From the NCBI GenBank assembly GCA_016714015.1, contig JADJNZ010000001.1:1240001-1304000 (forward strand): a stretch of 64,000 nucleotides of DNA. The letters are read 5' to 3'. The notes below the pieces were generated by a model. That model was not told the origin of the DNA, made no database searches, and worked only from the letters and a program-made list of their open reading frames with translations. The position numbers and the translations under genes are program-made. Positions 8,865 to 19,451 of this stretch are shown in pieces. Each line of letters opens with the position of its first letter. Within the stretch, counting starts at the first letter, position 1. The stretch comes from Gemmatimonadota bacterium (GTDB lineage Bacteria; Gemmatimonadota; Gemmatimonadetes; Gemmatimonadales; Gemmatimonadaceae).

Positions 8865-9251
8865 TCAACCGACCTTCATCGCGAAGGTGATGGAGTTGCC
8901 GCCCGGTTCGCGCACGCCGATCTCGTCCATGCCGTAGAAGGTCGTCCGCCGCTCGAAGACGCGGGGCGCCCCGGCGATCTCCCGGATGACCGCATCGAGG
9001 TCGTCCACCTCGAGGAAGAGGAAGGTGCCGCCCGTCGGCAGGTCGGTGAGTGCCGCGATGTCGGCGGCGACGCTCGCGCGCGTCTGGTACATGACCTCGA
9101 GCCCGTCCTTCACGAGGATCACGAATCCCAGCACGTCACCGTGCGGGACCTCGGCGACGTTCACCCAGCCGAGTCGTTCCCAGAAGGGGAGGCAGGGTTC
9201 GATCGCGTCGACCAGCAGCACCGGGGAGAGCTTCTTGAGGGCATGGGACAC
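8865..9251 (-). CDS. VOC (glyoxalase/bleomycin-resistance fold) family protein
   Basis: 128 residues, start ATG 9251. The pattern is that of a single vicinal-oxygen-chelate unit: LSPVLLVDAIEPCLPFWERLGW at the start, a central FLFLEVDDLDAVIREI, and the C-terminal VREPGGNSITF typical of the last beta strand. These proteins bind a metal or small ligand; the substrate cannot be read from sequence. Divergent from the VKOR gene with only about 42 bases between starts. Confidence 0.8.
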   Translation of the reverse strand: MSHALKKLSPVLLVDAIEPCLPFWERLGWVNVAEVPHGDVLGFVILVKDGLEVMYQTRASVAADIAALTDLPTGGTFLFLEVDDLDAVIREIAGAPRVFERRTTFYGMDEIGVREPGGNSITFAMKVG

Positions 9252-9293
9252 GGGTCGACCTTCCGGCTGAGGGAGGCGTTAAGTTATCACGCG

Positions 9294-9757
9294 ATGCCAG
9301 ACGCCACCGCCCCACGCCACGGCCTCCTCGGCCTCTCCTACCGGCAGATCATCGCGCTCATCGCGCTGGTCAACGCCTTCGTCGCGACCTACCTGCACCT
9401 CTGGAAGCTCGGCCTCGCCGGTGAACTCTCGTGCGGCGCGAGCGGCGGGTGTCACATCGTCCAGTTCTCGGCGTACAGCTGGTTCCTCGGCGTCGACGTC
9501 GCGCTGATCGGCGCGATCGGGTACACCCTCATCCTCGTCACGGCGCTCGTCGGGTCGTTCGCCTCGCGCGAGGATGCCCGCGGGCCGGCGCTCGTGCTCG
9601 CGGCGCTGGTGTACCCGGCCTTCCTCTTCACGCTGCGACTCAAGTACTTCGAGTTCCTCGTGCTGCGGACCTTCTGCCCCTGGTGCGCGATCTCCGCCGT
9701 CTCCATCACCGTGCTCAGCGTGATCGTCGCGCTCGAGTTGCGGCGCACCGCGCGGCG

Positions 9758-9761
<4 letters not shown>
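9294..9761 (+). CDS. vitamin K epoxide reductase family protein
   Basis: 155 residues from ATG 9294; a longer upstream frame overlaps the divergent gene and is rejected. Four hydrophobic helices are visible. Cys47 and Cys53 (SCGASGGCHIV) in the first loop and the CPWC pair (Cys128, Cys131) are the shuttle and active-site cysteines of the VKOR family, which reoxidises DsbA-like proteins with quinone in bacteria lacking DsbB. No DsbA fusion domain is present. The TGA overlaps the ATG of the following dehydrogenase (ATGA). Confidence 0.88.
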
Positions 9762-11238
<1,477 letters not shown>

Positions 11239-11241
<3 letters not shown>

Positions 11242-11396
11242 GAAGGAGCGAGGAGCGAGGGGAAGGAGCGAGGAACAAGGGAGAGTGAGAGGAGCGAGCG
11301 AGAGCGGCGAGAGGGAATGCACACTCATCTCTCACGCTCGCCCCTCTGCGTTCCTCTCAGCCCTCGCTCTTTCCCCTCGCTCCCCGCTCCTTCTCA
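11239..11396. terminator. long imperfect inverted repeat between convergent genes
   Basis: Bases 11239-11273 and 11362-11396 are inverted copies matching at about 33 of 35 positions, built of GAGCGAGG-like units; each arm begins with the stop codon of its gene. Part of the spacer (around 11284-11295 against the sequence just before 11362) can also pair. It could act as a bidirectional terminator for mmsA and the P1 peptidase. Confidence 0.6.
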
Positions 11397-12632
11397 CCGC
11401 CGATAGCGGCGCAGCACCTCGACCACTCTCGCTCCCGGCAGCCCATACACCCGGGTGTGATTCACGCCTTCCATCGTCTCTGCCGCGAGCAGCGCGTTGA
11501 TGATCGCTTCCTCGGTGGCCTGCACCGTCGCGGTGAAGAGCGGGGAGATGCTGGCGTTGGAGAGCATGGTGAGCCGCGTGCTGTCGGTGGCCATCGCCGT
11601 GTTGGGATTGGCCGTCGAGAAGGCGATGAAGATGTCGCCCGACCCGTTCGACGCGAATCCGCCCACGCGGCCGATGCCGAGCGAGACGCGCGTGGCGATG
11701 CGCTTGAGCTGGTGCGGGAGGAGCGGCGCGTCGGTCGCGACCACGGCGATGATCGAGCCGAGCTCGGTCGGTTCCACGGAGTCGTCGCGCGGGGATCCCG
11801 CCGAACCCGGCGGACAGCGGCGGCGCCCACGCGCTTCGTCGTCCGCCGTGCGCGGGAGATCGCCGGCGGTGCATGACGCCAGGTCGGTGATCTCCTGGCC
11901 CACCGGCACACCGGCGATCATGAGGTTCCGCTGGTTGCCGAAGTTGCACTGGACGAGCACGCCGACAGTGTAGCCGCCCTGCTCGGGCGGCAGCTTCCGC
12001 GACGCGGTGCCGATGCCGCCCTTGAAGCCGAGGCAGATCATGCCGGTCCCGCCGCCGACCGCGCCCTCGAGCACCGCCCCGCCGCGCGCGGTGGTGATCG
12101 CCTCGCGCACATGCTCGGGCTTCACGTGGAAGCCGTTGATGTCGTTGAGCGAGCCGTCATAGGTCTCGGCCGCGACGGGGAGGCCCCACGGCTGCAGGCC
12201 CGGCGTGCCCACCTGCCACTGCAGGATCCCGTCGCGCACCACGCCGACGCTGCTGGTGTTGGTGATGCCGATCGGTCCTTCGAGGATACCACCCTCCTGG
12301 AGCCAGGTGGTGCCGGTCATCTCGCCGTTGCCGTTGAGCGTGAACCAAGCCCCGAAGACGGGATCGTTGGACGCCCGCCCGCGCGGATGCACGATGGTGA
12401 CCCCGGTGCGCACCGGCCCGACACCGACGACGAGCGGTCCCGCCGCCCCGCGGATGATCGTCGAGTGCCCGACCTCGACCCCCGCGACGTCGGTGATCGC
12501 GTCGAGCACCCCCGCATTCCCCCCGATGAGCGGCGTGATCCCGAGATCACGCGCCCGCGGCTTCGCCGCCTGAGCCTGCACGGCGGTCGCCACGAGCACC
12601 AGCGCGATGGCGGCCCTCCACAGCCCGCGCAT
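11394..12632 (-). CDS. P1 family (S58, DmpA-type) aminopeptidase, secreted
   Basis: 412 residues from ATG 12632. A signal peptide (ALVLVATAVQAQA) precedes the DmpA fold: GITPLIGGNAGVLDAITDVAGVEVGH, TNTSSVGVVRDG, GGGTGMICLGFKGGIGTASR, and LGSIIAVVATDAPLLPHQL. DmpA enzymes self-cleave before the nucleophile, here probably Gly292/Ser293. Family members cleave N-terminal L-, D- or beta-amino acids. Its start overlaps the stop of the adjacent transaminase (TGATG), and mmsA lies opposite, so release of beta-amino acids such as beta-alanine from peptides is a reasonable guess. Confidence 0.87.
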   Translation of the reverse strand: MRGLWRAAIALVLVATAVQAQAAKPRARDLGITPLIGGNAGVLDAITDVAGVEVGHSTIIRGAAGPLVVGVGPVRTGVTIVHPRGRASNDPVFGAWFTLNGNGEMTGTTWLQEGGILEGPIGITNTSSVGVVRDGILQWQVGTPGLQPWGLPVAAETYDGSLNDINGFHVKPEHVREAITTARGGAVLEGAVGGGTGMICLGFKGGIGTASRKLPPEQGGYTVGVLVQCNFGNQRNLMIAGVPVGQEITDLASCTAGDLPRTADDEARGRRRCPPGSAGSPRDDSVEPTELGSIIAVVATDAPLLPHQLKRIATRVSLGIGRVGGFASNGSGDIFIAFSTANPNTAMATDSTRLTMLSNASISPLFTATVQATEEAIINALLAAETMEGVNHTRVYGLPGARVVEVLRRYRR

Positions 12633-13981
12633 CACGCGACCGCCAGGATCGCCTTCCGCACCCGTTCCACCAACTCCCCGATCTGCGACTCCGAGATGAT
12701 CAGCGGCGGCGACAGCGCGATGATGTCCCCGGTGGTCCGGATCAGCAGATCCTGCTCGAAGAACGCATTCACGAACACGTCGAACGCCCGCATCGCCGGC
12801 GCCCCGGCACGCGGCTCGAGCTCGATCCCGCCCACCAGCCCGAGATTCCGCACGTCGATCACCGGCCCCACCCCGCGCAGCGTGTGCAACGCCTCCTCCC
12901 ACACCCCGGCGACCGCGGCCGCGCGCGTGAGCAGCCCTTCCTTCGCATACAGGTCCAACGTCGCCAGCCCCGCTGCCGCCGCGAGCGGGTGCCCGCTGTA
13001 CGTGTACCCGTGGAAGAACTCGATCCCCTTGGGCGTCGCGTTCACCACGGTGTCGTAGATCGTCCCCGACACCGCCGTCGCGCCCATCGGCACCGCCGCG
13101 TTGGTGAGTCCCTTCGCGACCGTCAGCATGTCCGGCGTCACGCCGAAGAACTGCGCGGCGAAGGGCGCGCCGAGCCGTCCGAACCCCGTGATCACCTCAT
13201 CGAAGATCAGCAGGATCCCGTGCGCATCGCAGATCGCGCGCAGCTTCTGCAGGTACCCCACCGGCGGGATCAGCACACCCGTCGAGCCCGCCACCGGTTC
13301 CACGATCACCGCCGCGATCGACCCGGCGCCGTGCTTCGCGATCACGCCCTCCAGCGCCTCGGCGAGGTTCGCCCCGTGCGCCGGCATGCCGCGCGAGTAG
13401 GCGTTCTTCGCGAGGTCATGCGTGTGCGGGATGTGATCGACGCCGGGCAGGAGCTGCGCGCTGAAGGCCGCCTTGTTGGGTGCGATCCCGCCGACCGAGA
13501 TCCCGCCGAATCCCACGCCGTGGTAGCCGCGTTCGCGCCCGATGAACCGCGTCCGCCCCGGCTCCCCGCGCGCGATGTGGTAGGCGAGCGCGATCTTGAG
13601 CGCGCTGTCCACCGCTTCCGACCCCGAGTTCGAGAAGAACACATGGTCGATGCCCGCGGGCAGGATCCCCTTGAGCGCATTGGCGAGCTGGAAGCTCGCG
13701 GGATGCCCCATCTGGAAGGCCGGGGCGAAGTCGAGGGTCGCCGCCGCCTTCGCGATCGCCTCGACGATGGGCGCGCGACAGTGCCCCGCGTTCACGCACC
13801 AGAGTCCGGCGGTGCCGTCGAGGATCCGGCGGCCGTCATCGGACGTGTAGTGCATGTCCTTGGCGCCCACGAGCATGCGGGGGCGCGCCTTGAACGCCTT
13901 GTTGGCGGTGAACGGCATCCACAGCGCGTCGAGCGCCGGGTCATGGGCCGCGATGGGCGCGGAGGCGGGGAGGGTCGTCAT
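12632..13981 (-). CDS. class III aminotransferase, probable omega-amino acid (beta-alanine):pyruvate transaminase
   Basis: 449 residues from ATG 13981 (a start at 14011 adds ten unlikely residues). Marks of fold-type I class III enzymes: FSNSGSEAVDSALKIA, ERGYHGVGFGG, LLIFDEVITGFGRLG and the PLP lysine in VAKGLTNAAVPMGA. The N-terminal WMPFTANKAFKARPRML is characteristic of beta-alanine/omega-amino-acid:pyruvate transaminases. These make malonate semialdehyde, the substrate of the mmsA product encoded opposite. Coupled to the downstream P1 peptidase. Confidence 0.85.
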   Translation of the reverse strand: MTTLPASAPIAAHDPALDALWMPFTANKAFKARPRMLVGAKDMHYTSDDGRRILDGTAGLWCVNAGHCRAPIVEAIAKAAATLDFAPAFQMGHPASFQLANALKGILPAGIDHVFFSNSGSEAVDSALKIALAYHIARGEPGRTRFIGRERGYHGVGFGGISVGGIAPNKAAFSAQLLPGVDHIPHTHDLAKNAYSRGMPAHGANLAEALEGVIAKHGAGSIAAVIVEPVAGSTGVLIPPVGYLQKLRAICDAHGILLIFDEVITGFGRLGAPFAAQFFGVTPDMLTVAKGLTNAAVPMGATAVSGTIYDTVVNATPKGIEFFHGYTYSGHPLAAAAGLATLDLYAKEGLLTRAAAVAGVWEEALHTLRGVGPVIDVRNLGLVGGIELEPRAGAPAMRAFDVFVNAFFEQDLLIRTTGDIIALSPPLIISESQIGELVERVRKAILAVA

Positions 13982-14055
13982 GCGGGGAAGATGGCCCGGC
14001 CTCGGACCCACCGGAAGCCGAACGGCGTTCCCGGCCGCGCGGGCCGCAACGACGA

Positions 14056-14081
14056 AGCGCCCGGTCCTGGGACCGGGCGCT
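14056..14081 (-). terminator. perfect 12-bp hairpin downstream of tRNA-Phe
   Basis: Perfect 12-base arms (AGCGCCCGGTCC and its complement) around a 2-base loop, starting 25 bases after the tRNA 3' end on the minus strand, followed by TCGTCGTTGC. Good stem but weak T tract; probable terminator of the tRNA transcript. Confidence 0.65.
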
Positions 14082-14105
14082 CGGTTCGACGATGTGCATC
14101 GCGAG

Positions 14106-14178
<73 letters not shown>

Positions 14179-14334
14179 AGAGTCTGGAAACCTAAGGGTG
14201 GCACTGCCATCCGCCAACCCCTTGGTGCCGGACGACTTGCCTCCTTCCACACTCGCCGGCCGGGCTCCTCGCCGTGCCGCCCCCCTGAGCGATTCCACAC
14301 GAGCTATCTTCGACCAGACCTCAGCCCAACCCAC

Positions 14335-15690
14335 ATGCTGCGAACACTGCTCGCCGCCTGCCTCCTTGCCGCCCCTATCGTGGGCACCGCGCAGGGCGCC
14401 CCCCTGCGCGTCCCCGCCACCGTCGACACGCTCCCCAACGGCCTCACGCTCATCGTCCACGAGGACCCCAGTGTCCCCGTCGTGACGACCAACGTCTGGT
14501 TCCACGTCGGGTCCGGGGACGAGAAGGTCGGGCGCACCGGCTTCGCGCACCTCTTCGAGCACCTGATGTTCATGGGATCGAAGAACGCGCCGTATCCGCA
14601 GTTCGATCGCCTCCTCGAGGCCGCCGGGGCCAACAACAACGGCTCCACCAACGGCGACCGCACCAACTACTACGAGTCCGGCCCCACGAGCGCGCTCCCG
14701 CTCATGCTCTGGCTCGAGGCCGACCGCCTCGGCTGGCTCCTGGAGACCATGGATGGTCCCAAGGTCGACCTCCAGCGTGACGTCGTGAAGAACGAGCGGC
14801 GGCAGAGCTACGAGAACCAGCCGTATGGGCTCGCGTTCGAGAACCTCATGCCCGCGCTCTATCCGGCGGGCCATCCCTACTCATGGAGCACCATCGGCTC
14901 CATGACCGACCTGTCCGCCGCGTCGCTCGAGGATGTGAAGGACTTCTTCCGCACCTACTACGCGCCCAACAACGCGACGATCGTCGTCGCCGGTGCCGTG
15001 AAGGCCGATTCGGTGCGGCAGCTCGTGCGCGCGATGTTCAGCGAGATCCCGCGCGGCCCGGCCATCACGCGGCCCGCACCGGCGCCGTTCGCCGTGCGCG
15101 ACACCGTCATCGTCCTCGAGGACCGGGTCCAGCTCCCGCGCGTCTATCTGGCGTGGCACGGCGTGAAGGAGTTCTCCGCGGACGACGCCGCCCTCGACAT
15201 CGCGGCCTATGTGCTCAGCGGAGCCCGCAATTCCCGGCTCACGCAGGCCCTCGTGTACGACCGGGAGCTCGCCACGAACGTCAACGCCTTCAACTCATCC
15301 AAGCGGCTCGACGGCGACGTGCAGGTCGTGGCCACCGCGCGTCCCGGCGTCGGACTCGACACGCTCCAGCGGGTGATCGACAGCGAGCTCCGGCTGCTCG
15401 CCACCCGCGGGCCGAACGCCCGCGAGCTCGAGCAGGCCCGCAACGCCATCGAGGCCCAGTTCCTCCAGCGTCTCGAGTTCTCGTCCGCCAAGGCCGACCA
15501 GCTCAACGCCTACTTCTACGCCCACGGCACCCCGGACTGGTTCCAGCAGGACCTCGAACGCTACCGTCGCGTCACCGCTGCCGACGTGCAGCGCGTCGTC
15601 CGGAAGTATCTCCTCGGCGAGCGCGTCACCTTGAGCGTCGTGCCGCAGGGCAAGACCGGACTCGCCGCCACGCGGAGGATCGTCCAGTGA
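14335..15690 (+). CDS. M16 family zinc peptidase, catalytic subunit, secreted
   Basis: 451 residues from ATG 14335, which opens with a signal peptide (MLRTLLAACLLAAPIVGTAQG); the frame is open further upstream across the tRNA and that extension is rejected. The inverted zinc motif HLFEH (His72, Glu75, His76) with Glu154 of VVKNERRQSYENQPYG is complete, so this is the active subunit. Pitrilysin/MPP-like enzymes cleave peptides in a clam-shaped chamber. The following gene encodes a non-catalytic M16 partner, overlapping by GTGA. Confidence 0.9.
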   Translation: MLRTLLAACLLAAPIVGTAQGAPLRVPATVDTLPNGLTLIVHEDPSVPVVTTNVWFHVGSGDEKVGRTGFAHLFEHLMFMGSKNAPYPQFDRLLEAAGANNNGSTNGDRTNYYESGPTSALPLMLWLEADRLGWLLETMDGPKVDLQRDVVKNERRQSYENQPYGLAFENLMPALYPAGHPYSWSTIGSMTDLSAASLEDVKDFFRTYYAPNNATIVVAGAVKADSVRQLVRAMFSEIPRGPAITRPAPAPFAVRDTVIVLEDRVQLPRVYLAWHGVKEFSADDAALDIAAYVLSGARNSRLTQALVYDRELATNVNAFNSSKRLDGDVQVVATARPGVGLDTLQRVIDSELRLLATRGPNARELEQARNAIEAQFLQRLEFSSAKADQLNAYFYAHGTPDWFQQDLERYRRVTAADVQRVVRKYLLGERVTLSVVPQGKTGLAATRRIVQ

Positions 15691-17174
15691 TCCACCGCTC
15701 CCTCGCCTCCGCCCGCCTCATGCGTTCCCGTGCGTCGTTCGCCACCGTCACCGCGGTCCTCACGCTCCTGCCGCACGCGGCGTCGGCGCAGCAAGCGGCC
15801 TTCGACCGCACCCGTCCGCCCGCCCTCGGCGCCACGCCCGTGCTCACGGTCCCGACCGTCACCGAACGCCGGCTCCCCAACGGCCCCGCACTGAAGGTCG
15901 TGGAACACCGCGAGCTGCCGCTCGTGCAGGTCACGCTCACGGTCGCCGGCGGTGCCCGACTCGACCGCGACATGCCAGGCCTCGCGAGCTTCGCCGCGAA
16001 TCTCCTCGACGAGGGCGCCGGTCGGCGTGACGCGAATGCGCTCCAGTCCGAACTCGCGTTCCTCGGGGCCTCGCTCTCCACGAGCGCCAACTGGGACGTG
16101 ACCACCATCTCGCTCAAGGTCGCCAAGCGGAACCTCGATGCCGCGCTCGACCTCATGGCCGATGTGGTCCTCCGGCCCGCCTTCTCCGCCGCCGAGGTGC
16201 GCCGCCAGCGCGACCTCCGTCTCGCCTCGCTCATGCAGGCCAAGGACCAGCCGGGCACGCTCGCCGGCCTCGCCTTCAACCAGGCGCTCCACCCGGACGG
16301 TCATCCGTATCGCGCCGCACTCGGGGGCGACTCCATGTCCACTGCGCGTCTCGACTCCGCCACGGTCCGAGCGTTCTACGAGGGCAGCATCCGCCCCAAT
16401 CGCGCCACCTTCTACGTGGTCGGGGACATCAGCGCCGACGAGGCCGAAGCGGCGCTCGGCAAGCGCTTCGCCGCGTGGCGCACCAGCGGCCCCGAGCGCC
16501 GGCCCGCCCCGGTGCTCGCGGCGGCCGCCAAGCCGCAGGGCCTCCAGCTCATCCTCGTCGACAAGCCCGGTGCCGCCCAGTCCATCATCACCGTCGGGAC
16601 CACCGGCGTCGAGCGCACCAGCGCCGACCTCGCGGCCATCGAGGTCATGAACACGATCCTCGGCGGGTCGTTCTCCTCGCGCCTCAACTCCAACCTGCGC
16701 GAGACGAAGGGCTACACGTACGGGATCAGCTCGGGATTCGCGTATCGCCCGCTCGCCGGACCGTTCACCGTGAGTTCGGCCGTCCGCACCAACGTCACCG
16801 ACAGCGCCCTCGTCGAGATCTTCAAGGAGCTCACGGCCATCCGCGATGTGCCGGTGAGCGCGGATGAGCTCGCGCGCGCCAAGGCCTACCTCGCGCTCGC
16901 CATCCCCGGCGACCTCGAGAGCACGTCGCAGATCGCCAGCGAACTCGCGTACCTCGCCAACTGGAACCTGCCCGTGAGCTGGCTGCAGGAGTACGTCACG
17001 CGGATCGAGCAGGTCACCGCCGCCGACGTGCAGCGCGTCGCACGGCAGTTCCTCCCGGCCCAGCAGGGCTACATCGTCGTCGTCGGTGATCTCGCCAAGG
17101 TCCGCGCGGGCATCGAGGCGCTGCGCCTCGGCCCCGTCACGGTGCGCGAGGTCGGCGCCATCGCCCGCGAATGA
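15687..17174 (+). CDS. M16 family protein, non-catalytic partner, secreted
   Basis: 495 residues from GTG 15687 (GTGA overlap); ATG 15720 is an equally good start and gives a clean signal peptide, MRSRASFATVTAVLTLLPHA. Where the zinc motif should lie the sequence reads MPGLASFAANLLDEGA, so His and Glu ligands are absent. The C-terminal half keeps MNTILGGSFSSRLNSNLRETKGYTYG, the conserved M16 closing segment. Likely forms a heterodimer with the preceding active subunit, as in mitochondrial processing peptidase. Its stop overlaps pheA (ATGA). Confidence 0.88.
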   Translation: MIHRSLASARLMRSRASFATVTAVLTLLPHAASAQQAAFDRTRPPALGATPVLTVPTVTERRLPNGPALKVVEHRELPLVQVTLTVAGGARLDRDMPGLASFAANLLDEGAGRRDANALQSELAFLGASLSTSANWDVTTISLKVAKRNLDAALDLMADVVLRPAFSAAEVRRQRDLRLASLMQAKDQPGTLAGLAFNQALHPDGHPYRAALGGDSMSTARLDSATVRAFYEGSIRPNRATFYVVGDISADEAEAALGKRFAAWRTSGPERRPAPVLAAAAKPQGLQLILVDKPGAAQSIITVGTTGVERTSADLAAIEVMNTILGGSFSSRLNSNLRETKGYTYGISSGFAYRPLAGPFTVSSAVRTNVTDSALVEIFKELTAIRDVPVSADELARAKAYLALAIPGDLESTSQIASELAYLANWNLPVSWLQEYVTRIEQVTAADVQRVARQFLPAQQGYIVVVGDLAKVRAGIEALRLGPVTVREVGAIARE

Positions 17175-18046
17175 CCGCACCGCGCGCCTTCCGCGTCGCG
17201 CTCCAGGGTGAGCTGGGCTCGTTCAGCGACGAGGCCATCCAGCAGCTCTGGGGCGAGGAGGCGGAACGCCTGCCGTATCGCGATTTCGCGGATGTCACCG
17301 CGGCCGTCGCGGCGGGCATCGCCGACCGCGGCGTGCTGCCGATCGAGAACACCATCGTCGGCTCGATCGCCGGCAGCCACGATGCGTTGAGCGACCTCGC
17401 GGGCTTCCATGCGGTCGCCGAGACGGTGGTCGCGGTGCATCACTGCATCCTCGCCGCGCCGGGCACGCCGTTCGACGGCATCACCTCGGTGCTCAGCCAC
17501 CCGGTCGCGCTCGCGCAATGCGGGCTCTTCTTCGCGGAGCAGCCGCAGATCCAGGTGCACGCGGTCTACGACACCGCGGGCGCGGCGATGGACGTGTCGC
17601 GCATCGCCGATCCCACGGTCGCGGCGGTCGCGAGCCGCCGCGCCGCCGCCCACTACGGCCTCGAGGTCGTGCGCGCCGACATCGAGGATCGCCCCGACAA
17701 CCAGACGCGCTTCATCGCCATCGCGCGAGAGGCGGTGCCCATCGAGCGCGGCACACCCGCGCGCACGATGATGAGCTTGCGGACCGCCGACACCCCGGGC
17801 GCACTTCTGCGCGCCCTCACGCCGCTCGCCGAGCACGGCGCCAACATCCGGCGTCTCGAGTCGCGCCCCACCGGTGAACCGTGGACGTACCGGTTCTACA
17901 TCGAGTTCGACCACGAGGCCGGCGATCCCGCCGCCGACGCGGTCGTGCGCGACATCATCGCCAACAGTCGCGACGCGCGCTTCCTCGGCACCTATCCGCG
18001 CTGGAACCCCGGCCGTCGTGGCAGCGTGGGCTGGAAGCGCACGTAG
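17171..18046 (+). CDS. pheA: prephenate dehydratase
   Basis: 291 residues. The catalytic domain (1-185) contains VALQGELGSFSDEA, LPIENTIVGSI and the DNQTRFIAI motif whose Thr-Arg-Phe is catalytic; an ACT regulatory domain follows (about 198-275) with GALLRALTPLAEHGANI and LESRP, the phenylalanine-binding signature. It converts prephenate to phenylpyruvate and is likely inhibited by phenylalanine. No chorismate mutase domain is attached. Coupled to the M16 gene upstream although functionally unrelated; convergent with queF. Confidence 0.93.
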   Translation: MTAPRAFRVALQGELGSFSDEAIQQLWGEEAERLPYRDFADVTAAVAAGIADRGVLPIENTIVGSIAGSHDALSDLAGFHAVAETVVAVHHCILAAPGTPFDGITSVLSHPVALAQCGLFFAEQPQIQVHAVYDTAGAAMDVSRIADPTVAAVASRRAAAHYGLEVVRADIEDRPDNQTRFIAIAREAVPIERGTPARTMMSLRTADTPGALLRALTPLAEHGANIRRLESRPTGEPWTYRFYIEFDHEAGDPAADAVVRDIIANSRDARFLGTYPRWNPGRRGSVGWKRT

Positions 18047-18088
18047 CGCCCGGCGCGTATCGGCCGGGCCCTCGCGTCACGCCGGGCG
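18047..18088. terminator. hairpin between convergent pheA and queF
   Basis: CGCCCGGCG (18047-18055) and its exact complement (18080-18088) flank a 24-base loop that itself holds CGGCCGGG. It starts right after the pheA stop and overlaps the queF stop. No T tract; possible bidirectional terminator. Confidence 0.35.
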
Positions 18089-18472
18089 GCGATACTCCGC
18101 GCTGATCACCGACTTGAGCCCGCCGCGCACGTTGAAGTCACCGACCACCTTGAGCGACTTCGGCCGCACCTTGGTGGCCAGGTCGTCGAGGATCCGGTTC
18201 ACCACGCGCTCGTAGAAGATCCCGTCATTGCGGAAGCTCCAGAGATAGAGCTTCAGGCTCTTGAGCTCGATGCACTCGGCGCCCGGCACGTATGTGATGT
18301 TGATCGTCGCGAAATCCGGCGCGCCGCCCTTGAGCAGCGCGAGCTCCGCCGCGTCGGTCTCGATGCCGCCGAGCGGGCAGAGCGACGTGAACTCCGGCGT
18401 CGTCATGAAGATCTCGTAGTCCCGGTCGGGATACGGATTGGGGAACGTCTCGAGCAGTTCGGGCTGCGGCAT
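18077..18472 (-). CDS. queF: NADPH-dependent 7-cyano-7-deazaguanine reductase
   Basis: 131 residues from ATG 18472. The unimodular QueF fold is recognisable: FTSLCPLGG with the catalytic Cys32, PDFATINITYVPGAECIELKSLKLYLWSFR (QueF motif), and GDFNVRGGLKSV. It reduces preQ0 to preQ1 in queuosine synthesis. About a dozen residues (IETDAAELALLKGGA) sit between the Cys motif and PDFA, longer than in the Bacillus enzyme. It is the last gene of the leftward run that includes the QueE-like gene at 19452. Confidence 0.92.
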   Translation of the reverse strand: MPQPELLETFPNPYPDRDYEIFMTTPEFTSLCPLGGIETDAAELALLKGGAPDFATINITYVPGAECIELKSLKLYLWSFRNDGIFYERVVNRILDDLATKVRPKSLKVVGDFNVRGGLKSVISAEYRRPA

Positions 18473-18515
18473 GAGCGGATGGGAAGGTGAGGGCCGCGAT
18501 GGCGGCGCCGGGCGC

Positions 18516-19448
18516 TCAGCGATCGCGGAGGCGCCGGGAATGATCATCGAGGACGCGGCGTTCCTCGTCGGTGAGCCGGTCGATCCCCTGCGCGGAGATC
18601 TTGTCGAGGATCGCGTCGATCGTCGGCGCGGGCGACGGAGGCTCCACCTTGGCGCGGCGGCGCGGGGCGGCACGACGCGCGGCCGCCGCATTCGTGCGGG
18701 AGACGACGTCGTCGATCGACTCGCGCTCGCGGGACCGGGAGCGCGGCATCGACTTCGGCACCGCGCGTGGCGGTTGGTCCTCGGGCGGTTCGTCGGGCAG
18801 CGCGGAGACGCCCTCGCGGAAGCGCTCCACCGAGAGCACCGGGGTCGCGCGCACGAACACCCAGGCCGTCGCCACGCCGCCCAGGTGCGCGAGGAACGCG
18901 AGGCCACCACCATCGCCCGACCGCAGGCCCACGAGCAGGATCATCGCGCCGACGATCGCCGTGAGCCAGCGTCCCGACACCTCGAATCCGCCCGCGGTGC
19001 CATGCTTGTCCGAACCCCAGCGGAGCGCGTATCCCGCCAGCGAAGCGAAGGCCGCGCCCGACGCGCCCAGCAGCAATGCGTCGCTCCCCGAGAGGAGTTG
19101 GAGCATCCAGCCGCCGAGCCCTGCGAGCGCGAGGAACACCGCGAAACGCCGCGCACCCCACCACGCCTCCAGCCGCGAGCCGAACAACGCGATCGCATAC
19201 GCATTGAGCAACAGCAACGACAGGTCTCGGTGCACCAGCGGGAACGTCAGTGTCGTCCACCACCGCCCCGACTCCAGGTCGGCGCGACGGAAGCCGAGCA
19301 CCGCCTGCACGTCGGCCGGCAGCACGACCGTCCACTGCAGGAACTCCACCGTGAGGAGCAACGCCACCGTCCATGCGACCACGCGGGGCAGTCGCGGCAT
19401 CCGCGAGCGCCCCGGGTCCGGCATGGTCGGCAGCGACGCCCCGGCCAT
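18516..19448 (-). CDS. rhomboid-family intramembrane serine protease
   Basis: 310 residues, starting three bases after the upstream stop. Six or so hydrophobic helices lie in 22-215. GRWWTTLTFPLVHRD and LLLLNAYAIALFGSRLE match rhomboid helix 1-2; GASG (Ser130) is the nucleophile motif and the His of FLAHLGGVATAWVF the partner, so it looks active. After a charged linker, residues about 270-310 (IDAILDKISAQGIDRLTDEE) form a small helical tail like the DUF6576 module seen on other rhomboids. Substrates unknown. Confidence 0.85.
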   Translation of the reverse strand: MAGASLPTMPDPGRSRMPRLPRVVAWTVALLLTVEFLQWTVVLPADVQAVLGFRRADLESGRWWTTLTFPLVHRDLSLLLLNAYAIALFGSRLEAWWGARRFAVFLALAGLGGWMLQLLSGSDALLLGASGAAFASLAGYALRWGSDKHGTAGGFEVSGRWLTAIVGAMILLVGLRSGDGGGLAFLAHLGGVATAWVFVRATPVLSVERFREGVSALPDEPPEDQPPRAVPKSMPRSRSRERESIDDVVSRTNAAAARRAAPRRRAKVEPPSPAPTIDAILDKISAQGIDRLTDEERRVLDDHSRRLRDR

Positions 19449-19451
19449 CGC

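Noticed and set aside
15687..17174. Active M16 zinc peptidase
   Set aside because: The HXXEH motif is absent at the expected position, so it is called a non-catalytic partner.
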